From the NCBI RefSeq assembly GCF_037042905.1, contig NC_087245.1:12586501-12650500 (forward strand): DNA of 64,000 bases. The letters run 5' to 3'. The position numbers and the translations under genes were made by a program. Below are positions 46,401 to 55,133 of this stretch, piece by piece. The notes under the pieces are model-generated. The model was given only the letters and a program-made list of their open reading frames with translations. It had not been told where the DNA came from and did no database searches. The stretch's first letter is position 1, and the number at the start of each line of letters is the position of its first letter. Source of the stretch: Lytechinus pictus. Its lineage: Eukaryota; Echinodermata; Echinoidea; Temnopleuroida; Toxopneustidae.

Positions 46401-49400
46401 TAGGTAAGGAGAGAATCATTTTGGATCATCTGTTGTAAATGTGATTAATGGTCATACGAGAAGCAGGAACTAGGAAACATGAATTGTGCCTCACTTGTGT
46501 ATTAGAATTATTTTTAAATTACCTACCCTTCTTTTAGAGTGAGCTTTCCCCCATTGTTTTGCAGAAAATTGAAAGAAAAAAGCCCCTTTTCTTTGCACCC
46601 CTCAAAATATGATACCTTGGATCCACCCCGGGAGTTACAGGACCCTGTAAATCGACATTCCATTGACAAATCATGGGGAAATCAAGGCTAATCTCAGAAC
46701 AGCAAAGGGATTCAAGTCTTTCACTCGGCTGCATGCCTGGGGGTGTTATGTAATAGACGCCGGCATGTCTGGGAGGTCTAATATAGGAGAGCAATAGTTA
46801 GTAGACTAACCAACTAGGAATAAACTGCTTGTTTTCACTTTGAAACATGTAACTTCACAGAGGTTATTTATTTTGGTTTAGCAATCAAGAGACCTGCTAA
46901 GAGTTTAGGAATTGGGATTGTTGGAAACTAGAACTGCGACGACCTGAAGTAAATAACCATCACGAGTTCGGTCAAATTCATGCTGTCCGAACTTTTATTG
47001 CATTAGTCGTACCAGAAAAAAAATTGACAAGCAAAAAAAAAAAAAAAAGGTCTTCAACCACAAATAAAGGATTTCGTCCCAGAAAAAAATTTGACAAGCA
47101 AAAAAAAAAAAAGGTCTTCAAGACTCGTCAGGGGGGGGGGGGGGGCGGGGCAGGGATATGTCCCTTGCATGGGTTGTGACTCGTCAGGGGGGGCAGTCTG
47201 CCCCCCCCCTTTCTCGTAGGTACGCTAGTGCCTGGAGTGATTCAAATGCAATTTTTGTCTCGCCCACCAGAGGTGAAGGCGAGACTTAGGGATCCAAATG
47301 TTGTCCGTCGTCCGTCCGTCACAAACCTTATGACACATAACTCCACAACCGTAAGTCGCTTTTCAACCAAACTTGGATGGTAGATGGACTAGGGGGACCT
47401 GCATGTTAGGCTGCAGTCAGAGGTCACATGGTAAGGTCAAAGGTCATTTTCAGGTCAACGTTAAAGTTTACATGCAAGACTCTTATGACACCTAACTCCG
47501 CAACCGTAATTCACTTTTCAACCAAACTTGGATGGTAGATGGATTGGGGGACTTGCGTGTTATGCTGCAGTCCGAGGTCACATGGTAAGGTCAAAGGTCA
47601 TTTTCAGGTCAACGTTAAAGTTTACATGCAAGACTCTGTTATGACACCTGACTCCGCAACCGTAAGTCACTATTTAACCAAACTTGGATGGTAGATGGAT
47701 TGGGGGACCTGCATGTTATGCTGCAGTGGGAGGTCACATGGTAAGGTCAAAGGTCATTTTCAGGTCCACATTAAAGTTTACGTGCAAGGTTCTTATGACA
47801 AGTGTTATTCCATCCCAGTCATTTCACAATGAAGTTTCGATACAGTTATGTTGCCTGCCCTCGCAAATCACGATATTTCTGGTTATTTTCATAAGTGGGC
47901 GAGACACAAAATCGCTTTTGCCTTGTTTTTAGAAGATTAATCTGTGAAAAAGTGTTTTCCTTTAGAGTCTTCAGGCATGTAACTTATCAAAAGCTTGCTT
48001 ATTGTGATTGCTTGAGGATTGAGATATGAAGAAACCATTTGTTTGTATGTAAGTAAACCTCAGGAGTGAGAGTACTTACATATCAATACCTTACCAAAGA
48101 CTGCCAGCTTAACCAACTGGTTTCCAACCAAACAGATTATTGATTACCAGACAAACGACCTACCAACCGAGCAATCCCACCTTCTGAAAGCTTTACCTTT
48201 GTATTTCTCTCTTTACAGTTGGACTGACCCCCTGTATCTCACCCATCCCTCAGCTGGATGAGAAGCTCCTATGCCGTAGGGTATCTGAACACAGTGATCT
48301 TGAGATTATCCATCGTGAAGACATCCCAGAGATCATTGAAACCCAGGATACAGTCAAAGATGGACCAGCCATGGAGATAGCTCAGGATGGTGTTCCAGTA
48401 GCATCCTCTTTCTCTGATAATGAAGGTATAAAACACATGTATCCAGTCAATAGTAACAATTATATCATGTATTAAGTGGATTCTTATCAAATAATATTAT
48501 GTATGAATTTACCAGCTTGTGTTTTTAATGATCTTTACCATGTATATTTCTGAGAATGTTTTACTTATCACTTTGATCGGAGCTTTACAAGTAATTTAAG
48601 TATCACAAATCATCTACAGTTGTGATTTCCATTGAAATTTTACAATCGTATTCATTTTGTGACACTTCAGTTACAATGACTTTGATACATCCCAATTTTT
48701 ATCTATGAAACAGTTGAAATAGGCATTTATTCTCCATGATTGTCTCTTTTCTTTGCCTTTATTGTATTATGTTTTATTGTTCTTGTTTATTTTCAGATGA
48801 GTTAGAGAGTATCTGTAGTTCATCTGATAGTGACATGCTTGATGACTACTGCGTGGTACCTCTACCAGATTGCTTTGATCCATCTAAACCTTTGGATAAA
48901 TCCATGATCCTCTCTAGGACGTCCATGTCTTCATCATTGGTAGGTAACTCTACAAAAGAATGCTAGTCAGCTTGGTCGATTGCTGATTGGTTTACACCCG
49001 CTTTCCATTTGGTCTCATCACACATGGTTCATCCTAGTTTGTCTGCAACCAGTTCTTATACGAACCATTAGGTCATATTGCCATTTAGCCCATTTGTCAT
49101 TTGGTCTAATTTTTGGGCTTTACCTATTTTTTGTCCAATATCCACTTGTCTACACCTCTTAAGGGTATATGGTTAGATGAACTGTATATGAAAGAAATTT
49201 CATTTGACAAAGGAAAGATGATAAGCAAATGAAGAGGAAATTAGACCATCTGGGCATCTAAATGAGAATTAGACTAAGTGGATATTGGATCAAGTATAGT
49301 GTAGACAAATTGGTAGTAGATCAATTGGGTTTAGCCCTTGTGGTATTTGACTATCTAAAAGGTAGACCAAGTGAATATAAATCTTCACTGATGACATGAT

Positions 49401-52400
49401 ACTTGCTCCTCTTTTTATTTCTTGAAAGACATACAGTTGTGCTCCAAAGTTAGCGAACCCCACCACAAAGTGCACTCCTTCATGCTGAGTGTTGAATATA
49501 GACAACAAGACTACAATGTTCAGCAAGCCCAGAGAAACAAACTTTATTGAATGTAATAGTATATCACCTGACTTCACAATTAAATATAAAAAACATGGCA
49601 GAACTTGAACACTTTTCTTGTAGGGTTCACTAAATTTTGAGCACTGCTGTGGTTCATACGTGTAATGTGATAGGGTTTTTAGTACAGGATAATGTCAGAT
49701 TACATTTAGATTATGTTTTAGGTTAGGTTTTTTCAATCCATTTAATGTTCAGATTTTCCATTGGCGCAATTTTAGCGGAAGCAATTGTCATGGAATCATC
49801 AATGTTTTCCCCAAGCAACCTCTCCTCATATTTCTGTAAGGAATAGATAAGGGAGGACTACACTTTACCCCCTTATTGATAGAAAATAATAGGTGAAGAA
49901 GATTTGAATAATCAAAACTTCGTAGAATATCATTCACTTGTTTCAACAACGTTAAGTAATGAATATGAAATGTTGGTTATGTTTGCATGTTTACATTTGT
50001 TGAAGTCTTCAACTTACATTGGAGGTTGCAATCATTGTTTACGTTTTTGGTACAGTTTAATAATGGACGTTCTTGATAATTGAAGTGGAATGTGTTGCAT
50101 TCATTGCATTGGGTATGCAAAATCAGCATTTAGTTTAGGTTATATTAGGTTATTGTGATAATATTTGGAATCCTTAAATGTCTTATCGATTAATTTGATC
50201 CCAGACCTCTAGCATTCTAGCACCAAGTGCTGAGAGCGCACCCCTGGTCAGGTTACCTAGTTATGAAGAGAGCCAGGCAGAGATCGAAAGCACCTCCACT
50301 TCTGAAGGTCCCTCCATGTCGGAAAGTTCATCCATGTCTCCAAAAGCATCCACTCCCATCATCATAGAGGAAGAAGTTCCTCAGTTTTCCGCAGCTGCTG
50401 CCCCTGAAGACAATGCAACTCCATCTGCTGAACAAGACCATGGAAAGGCAGAAGAGATCATCCAGATGGAAAAGGTCCAAGCAGAAGACTCTATCAATGC
50501 TGAACCATCCGTAGATGCCATCCTAAGCACTTCAAACCCTGCTCTGGAAATCACCCCTCTCATCCCATTAGTGGCTGCTACCCCTGTTCAGAAGCAGCAG
50601 GTCAGTGATGCTACCATCCCGTCCCCCAAGCCAACCACACCCAGCCAGGAGACAGTCACAGTTGCACCCATGCCAGAGATCACTCTCCTGGCTAGTCCAG
50701 TACCAACCCAGTCTGAGGAGGCTGTGCTGATTAACCCAGAAGGGAGTGTCCTGTACGCCACAAGACAGCGTGAGGTAAGAATGAATATTTTACATGTACA
50801 TAAACCACATTAATTGGAACTTGGCTTGTTGGTGAAATCAACCATCCAATTGGTTCATTGACAGTGCACCCTGTTGCGTCGTGCACTCATTGTAAATCTT
50901 AAACACTCCAAGCTTTGGGCTTGAAGCTCTCTGAATGTAGTATTTTATTTATCAAGAAATGTCAGAATCTTTAACTTTAGTAGGAGAAAGACGTTAGTAG
51001 TGGTACATGTGTATACAAATCCCAGCAGTGATGAATTATCACATATCTTTTTTTCACTTATCAGGTTGTGAGAGAGTCTCGTACAACCCCTGCTGTTGGT
51101 GGTGCTGAAGGGACCAACCTTGACTTGATTGAAACAACTGTCCAACCTCAAGAGACAAAGGTCAGTATAGAAACACAGCGACCTGGTGAGAATTTCTTGA
51201 AAAGCTCTGTTAGTGACATTCACTGATTAATTTTGCCTTAGCCAATGAGATTCAATGACTTGCAGTGAGCTTATATTATCTGTTGGTGAATATCACTGAT
51301 GAAACTTTTCATGAAATGCCCCACTAAAATTCACAAAGGTTTTAAAGTTTAATCAGTTTAAGGGCCCTGTCATGTCGTTCTGTTCAAGCCTTGTGTTTGA
51401 CTTGCGGATTACTATTGTTTGCTACACGCTGGTCACCCATATTGACAGTATCTCGCATGTATCTCACACGCAGTTGCCTGCTGAAGCGCACGTACCGTAA
51501 GTCTAATTTGCACGCAGAAAAGTTTTGAACACGCTTAAAACTTTGTTGCGTTTGTTGCAGAGTTTTGAGTGATTGCCTGCATCTTGCCCTCAAGGCTTGC
51601 ATGGAACGATGTGACAGGGCCTTAAATTAGGTATCTTTACCTTAACCAGCTTTGTCACATTGGGATTTCACAGTGGCTTTTCTGATCCCTCATGTTTTAG
51701 AAAATGGAGGGTTAAAGGCAAGAAAAATATTGAGTGGGATTCCCACTAAAAGTGCTGAAATTTTATTCAGAATTTTGTCAATTACCTCAAGAGATTGACT
51801 TTGAAGCTAGCAAAGAAATCCAATGCCATTGGCCACTGTAAGAAAGGAATAAGAAATGTAAGTGATAAGGTGTTTAAATCTATCCTAGAATCATATACTG
51901 AGGACAACTCTATATCTTTTACATATTAATAGGCCCTGTTATATGAGATAATGGTCAATGTCATGAAGCCCACAGTGTAGGAAAGTGGACTGTAAATTAC
52001 TCATAGCATTAATATCAAGGTAGAGTCTTTGAAATAAAGTTCAATGGTTATCCTATCATAGTAAGGTGTTACATGGCTAAAGCGAGTCAGGTTTGTAAAA
52101 TAATGAATACTTCCTGGAAACTGGGTAATGCTAAATTGTGGAAAATCGGCAATGTGAATAAGCACATGTGGGTATGTGTAATATTATATATTGGGGAAAA
52201 AGATCCATTAATTACTCATTTTCTATCAAAATAATTGGGCATGTATTATTTGTTCATATTTCCAATCACTCCATATTACTTTTGTTGGATTATTTTCTGA
52301 GTTTATTTTGTAGTCATTACTTGAATGCATGTTCAATGTTCATAGGTCCAAGAACCTGAGAGGCATGAGGATCATGATGATGAGTTCCATGATGCTCAAG

Positions 52401-55133
52401 ATGTACCAACCCAGCAGATGAATACCCAATATAACAACACCTACAGTGATGTCCAACTTGAAACTGACCCAGTTGATCTCCTAGGGTAAGTCTTCTCCAT
52501 GGCTTCATCACTCAAATAAAAGGGCTCCCAGACATATGAAGACGTGGCATGGGGGTTCTAAATCACCACCCCACCCACAATAACATTTCTTTCTCACATA
52601 TTCCCATATACACTGATTTTTTTTTCAATCTGTCCACAACCCAGGGAGCGATATTTTAAAAGAAAATTTAAAATGTTTTTAAACACAATTTAAGATGTCT
52701 TTCAAATGGTTGTTTTCCGTTTCCTGGACAAATCATGGGTTAGATTATGTGTATCATGATATACATGTATGTGCTGTTTTTACATTTTGTTTATGTATTT
52801 TTAGTTAAGTAAGACACTCATGACACTATTCTGATTATCTTGTCATTGGCAGGTACACTGCTGCACGAGCAGTAGAAGTAGCAGGTAGTGTTGTTAGACA
52901 AGCCTTTGATACAGCTGCTAGCTCTGTGAATGCCCTTCTAAGACCACAGGTAAGAGTCTTTTCATAGTAAAAGAAAGACAAATCATCCCTTTTCCATATT
53001 TTGGCCTCATATTTGAAAGCAATTGTTCAATTTTTATTCTTTTTTTAATATTAAAACATAACTTTTTACGTCATAATGTAATAAGATCAATTCAAACACT
53101 GCTTTTTAGCAAACATTTGAAAATTAATTGTATTAGGTAATGTTAGGAGAAAGTTGTGAACTATCAAAGGACTCAAACTGATTCTTCTCAATTCTCAGAG
53201 ATGAAATGAAGAGGGACTGGAAAAAAAATCAAGAATGAAAGAGGGGAATAGTGATAAAAAGGAGATAAGTAAGAGGGTTAGACTGTTTGGGGAAGGATTC
53301 CATACATAAATTAATAAGTTTTTTGTAGGTGGGTTTTTGAAGGCCAAGACTCATCAATTTTAATGGGGAACGTAGTCATTGGTTGTTTACTTGGTTACAG
53401 CTGTTGTTCAACCCATAGAATGGAGTCTGCTTTTGTGACCTACATGTACAGGGCAGGGCACGACAAACCCGCTTGCCCGGGGCAAGTGAAAATGATGTGC
53501 GGGCAAGCATTTCTCAAAGTCAATTGCCCGATCGAGCAAGTGGTTGTTTTGGAAATAAAATATCAGTTGACCCTCTAAATTTCAATATCTTTTGGATAAT
53601 CACAACTATCTCTCAGATTATGTCAAACCAGTAAAAAAAAACAGTGGAAACTGATGTAAAATCAGCGCCAATTACCTCGTTCGAAAAACCGTGCCATTGC
53701 ATCTTACGTTCTATGTGTACAATGACTGCGCATGCGCTACTTGAGCAATTTGCCAATATGCACACCCCAAAAAAAAAAAACCAAAAGGGGCTTAAATTTC
53801 ACATTTTGCAAAAATCCATGAAATGGCCATCTATTTTCCATATTACCTTGAACTTGTTTTGATTTAGTTGGAAACTACTGAAAAAATGAAGAATATTCAG
53901 CTCTTTCTTGACTCTCTTTCTTTACTCTGATTTATGATGGTGTTACACTCGGTAAATGTTTTTTATTATTGTGGACCCACATGTAGACTTTCATGTTGAC
54001 CAAGTGTAAAACGATCAAACGATACGATCAATGATCAATGCTGCAACACCATGAAAAAAAAAAAAACATGAAAGTCTACATGCGGGACTACAATAACAAA
54101 AATATTGACCGAGTGTAACATCATAAAATGATGAAGAAAAGACAAGAAAGAGGTGAAAATTTAAGGAAATATGGAAAATAAATGACCATTTCAAGGATTT
54201 AAAGATGCAAAATGTGAAATTTTAGCCACTCCACTTTTGATTTTTTTTTTTTTTTTTTAACATCATAAAACGATCTTTTTCAGGGTCAATAAAGAGCTGA
54301 ATATTTTTCACTGGCTTTCTTTATAGTTTCCAACTAAATCAAAACAATTCTAAGGAAAAAAATGGCAAACAGATAACCATTTCGTGGATTTAAAGATGCA
54401 AAATATGAAATTTTAGCAACTTTTGGTGAAGGTTTTTTTAAACCTTAAATTAAACCCCATTTATAAATAGTGAAAAAAAATCAAAATAAACGCAATGACT
54501 CAGGCCTACGTTGCTGAACATAAACTTTTAAATGTGTGTTCTTTTATACTGCACATGATTCTCAATTGTTGTTATTTTGTATGACCTTTAAAAATAAGAG
54601 TAGTGCCGTCATAATAAAAAAAAATTATAAAACAAATAGGGCAAGCAGTTTTTTCTATCGGGCAAGTAAATTTGTAGAGGCCTGGGTCTGTTGATGCTCT
54701 GTTAATTCCACTTATGATATCATATGGTATTGTCATTATCTCATTTATTCTAGTTAATGATGCCTGAAGTAATTTGAAGATTCTCTATGCTGGGGCAACT
54801 GATTTAGCTGCCCCTACCCCTCCCAGAACCTCTATTACAGGTAGTTCAATGCTATTCACAAAATGCTGAGTCATCAAAGTATAATTGTTTCAATGAAAAC
54901 TGCAAAATATCTCAACTTATAGCATCATTTTGCCTTTCATTTGACAGCCCATCCCCATGCCTGCCCCATACGAACCACCAAGCCTCTCACCTATGGACCA
55001 GCTGATTGAGATGGGCTTCGGGAACAGGACTAAGAACCAAGAACTACTAGAGAAGCATAATGATGATGTGTCAAGGTGTGTCCAGGATCTCCTTCAAGCA
55101 GAGGAAAATAATTGGTCCGATACCAGACACTAG
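34742..55133 (+). CDS. NBR1: NBR1, selective autophagy receptor (19 coding exons, 1118 aa)
   Basis: Coding exons: 34742-34837, 37960-38022, 39717-39735, 40360-40484, 40922-41200, 42016-42187, 42992-43064, 43729-43914, 44380-44634, 44928-45060, 45612-45884, 46160-46403, 48219-48425, 48797-48939, 50205-50774, 51065-51160, 52346-52485, 52853-52949, 54948-55133. They sum to 3357 nt with matching phases and GT-AG borders. Order: PB1 (1-84), Pro-rich linker, ZZ (261-298), coiled coil (339-380), FW (about 426-533), LIR (726-729), amphipathic helix (about 1029-1057), UBA (about 1070-1118). Human NBR1 is 966 residues with the same order. Known role: cytosolic receptor binding ubiquitin (UBA) and Atg8/LC3 (LIR), delivering aggregates and peroxisomes to autophagosomes. 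The ATG has A at -3. The extra length is mainly in the 190-codon exon 15. Confidence 0.95.
36390..37510. repeat. Diverged direct and inverted duplications in NBR1 intron 1
   Basis: Segments near 36390-36460 and 36860-36920 share ctagagatgaagtcattcac-like sequence. The block near 37215-37285 is its inverted copy, sharing gccaggaggctcctaga. Segments at about 37005-37200 and 37310-37510 are direct duplicates sharing gtaaatggg, aacttcat and GCCATCTTG. No coding potential is assigned. Confidence 0.6.
37537..37686. mobile_element. Hairpin MITE in NBR1 intron 1
   Basis: Arms gtgaatctcacctcgatg and catcgaggtgagattcat, extended outward by gataaatatca/tgatatttat and ttggcc, pair over about 50 bp around a short loop. 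Outer ends aaaaaatgtgcgca and tgcacacattttttat also pair. Confidence 0.8.
38646..39632. mobile_element. TIR element with DR1 array in NBR1 intron 2
   Basis: The ends tttgtctcacctgcat and atgcaggtgagac are inverted. The first end forms a local hairpin (gtctcac...gtgagac). It contains a GGCGAC/GGCGGC tract (38690-38767) and about five repeats of 150-180 bp carrying aacttagaaagt and gaacatcctg. Four perfect AGGTCAAAGGTCA motifs lie at 38911, 39103, 39266 and 39428. No transposase. Confidence 0.8.
40922..42187 (+). CDS. NBR1: NBR1 exons 5-6, proline-rich linker
   Basis: Exon 5 (93 codons) has a basic start (VKRKRMH), a strongly Pro-rich segment (PSTPPIPVPPPRPKVPPR) and a helical end (MEAVEELKQLNI). 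Exon 6 (172 nt, ends in phase 1) begins LIDQIVKGVIDGLGKPYLDK. This is the variable region between PB1 and ZZ; the poly-Pro segment could bind SH3 or WW domains (inference). Confidence 0.85.
41461..41610 (-). mobile_element. Retroposon 3'-end fragment in NBR1 intron 5
   Basis: A (CATTT)n tract followed by ccatttccaacaatcattga resembles the reversed 3' end of a non-LTR element with a pentanucleotide tail. Confidence 0.35.
42471..42686 (-). mobile_element. tRNA-derived SINE, second family (copy 2), in NBR1 intron 6
   Basis: Same family as 29181-29372, with intact A and B boxes, aggtccttcgg hairpin and the caccaccaatca end. This copy has about 20 extra bases (gaggattaatgccttaccaa) absent from copy 1. 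Confidence 0.85.
42992..43914 (+). CDS. NBR1: NBR1 exons 7-8, ZZ zinc finger
   Basis: Exon 7 (73 nt) and exon 8 (186 nt) join within a Gly codon to give KCDKCDCVIAGIRYKCGHC followed by LNFDLCEECEALPGAHDVNH. Zinc ligands visible: Cys261, 264, 275, 278, 284, 287, His294 and His298, the full ZZ set. The following VFLKLKRP is nearly identical to vertebrate NBR1. Confidence 0.95.
43975..44014. repeat. Poly-C/poly-A tract after exon 8
   Basis: A C run followed by about 25 A residues in intron 8. Possible minus-strand element remnant or assembly-sensitive homopolymer. Confidence 0.6.
44380..44634 (+). CDS. NBR1: NBR1 exon 9, coiled coil
   Basis: The first part (KKLEEKMARKAARAELKRKY and onward) is a charged heptad-like helix corresponding to the first coiled coil of NBR1. 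The second half is Ala/Thr/Ser-rich (AAFPTTSTTSAADSTSETTP), a flexible linker to the FW domain. Confidence 0.9.
44928..45884 (+). CDS. NBR1: NBR1 exons 10-11, FW (four-tryptophan) domain
   Basis: Exon 10 encodes FVSDGNLPDETHLQPMTKFV and exon 11 YLWGNIKVLS... to HRVWCNIIVD. The tryptophans equivalent to those in vertebrate NBR1 are present (Trp452, 462, 472, 513, 527). The NBR1-type FW domain is an Ig-like fold that binds autophagy cargo or partners such as MAP1B in mammals. This is the most conserved part of the protein. Confidence 0.96.
46160..48939 (+). CDS. NBR1: NBR1 exons 12-14, conserved helix and LIR motif
   Basis: Exon 12 contains VLTAHDVLSFELL (vertebrate LLTAQDLLSFELL), in a region implicated as a second Atg8-binding area. 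Exon 13 starts VGLTPCISPIPQL. Exon 14 (143 nt) carries SSSDSDMLDDYCVVPLPDCF: the LIR core is Tyr726-Cys-Val-Val729, with acidic residues before it as usual for LC3/GABARAP binding. The following DCFDPSKPLDKSM aligns with vertebrate ECFDTSRPLGDSM. Confidence 0.92.
46995..47232. mobile_element. G-rich repeat fragment in NBR1 intron 12
   Basis: Two copies of a agaaaaaaatttgacaagca block with poly-A, followed by poly-G tracts, related to the element at 30845-31062. Confidence 0.5.
47252..47911. mobile_element. Short TIR element with DR1 array in NBR1 intron 12 (copy 2)
   Basis: Inverted relative to 15959-16622, with the same ends (tttttgtctcgcccacc / gtgggcgagacacaaaa), a terminal hairpin gtctcgcc...ggcgagac and three ~140 bp units. 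All three units contain a perfect AGGTCAAAGGTCA (47434, 47588, 47744) plus a third half-site caggtcaacg downstream. Confidence 0.88.
49000..49380. repeat. Degenerate foldback in NBR1 intron 14
   Basis: ggtctaatt...ccaatatccacttgtctacac on the left is complementary in blocks to gactaagtggatattgg and gtgtagacaa on the right. Similar ttgtccaatt words occur near 46000. Probably an old MITE. Confidence 0.4.
50205..50774 (+). CDS. NBR1: NBR1 exon 15, large disordered exon
   Basis: 190 codons in phase 0 at both ends, rich in Ser, Pro, Thr and Glu (SESSSMSPKASTP, ITPLIPLVAATP, PSPKPTTPSQETVTV). No folded domain is seen; it likely forms a flexible tether between the LIR and the C-terminal helix/UBA. 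Vertebrate NBR1 has a matching short TVPLIPEVV-like motif. Most of the extra length relative to human lies here. Confidence 0.88.
51065..52949 (+). CDS. NBR1: NBR1 exons 16-18, linker and amphipathic helix
   Basis: Exon 16 (96 nt) and exon 17 (140 nt) encode acidic, His/Gln-rich linker. Exon 18 (97 nt) encodes ARAVEVAGSVVRQAFDTAAS and onward, an amphipathic helix at the position of the membrane-binding J helix that in mammalian NBR1 precedes the UBA and supports late-endosome/peroxisome targeting. Confidence 0.85.
51362..51621. mobile_element. TTAA-flanked MITE in NBR1 intron 16
   Basis: The TIRs gggccctgtcatgtcgttc and gaacgatgtgacagggcc are bounded by TTAA at 51358-51361 and 51622-51625. 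A TTAA duplication is the signature of piggyBac-type transposition. About 260 bp, non-coding. Confidence 0.75.
53440..54690. mobile_element. Composite inverted-repeat element in NBR1 intron 18
   Basis: It begins and ends with gggcaag-rich sequence (cttgcccggggcaagtg near 53475; gggcaagcag and gggcaagtaa near 54640-54665). Inside is a foldback (about 53760-54240) with arms tggtgttacactcggtaaat / attgaccgagtgtaacatca and catgtagactttcatg / catgaaagtctacatg. A further partial copy of the right arm (gatttaaagatgcaaaat) follows near 54390. Confidence 0.65.
54948..55133 (+). CDS. NBR1: NBR1 exon 19, UBA domain and stop
   Basis: 61 codons and TAG. After a Pro-rich lead (PIPMPAPYEPPS) comes a UBA: MDQLIEMGFGNRTKNQELLE with the ubiquitin-contacting MGF loop at 1079-1081 and a last helix VQDLLQAEENNW. 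The protein ends SDTRH, as vertebrate NBR1 ends shortly after NNDW. Confidence 0.95.
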   Translation, partial: PIPMPAPYEPPSLSPMDQLIEMGFGNRTKNQELLEKHNDDVSRCVQDLLQAEENNWSDTRH

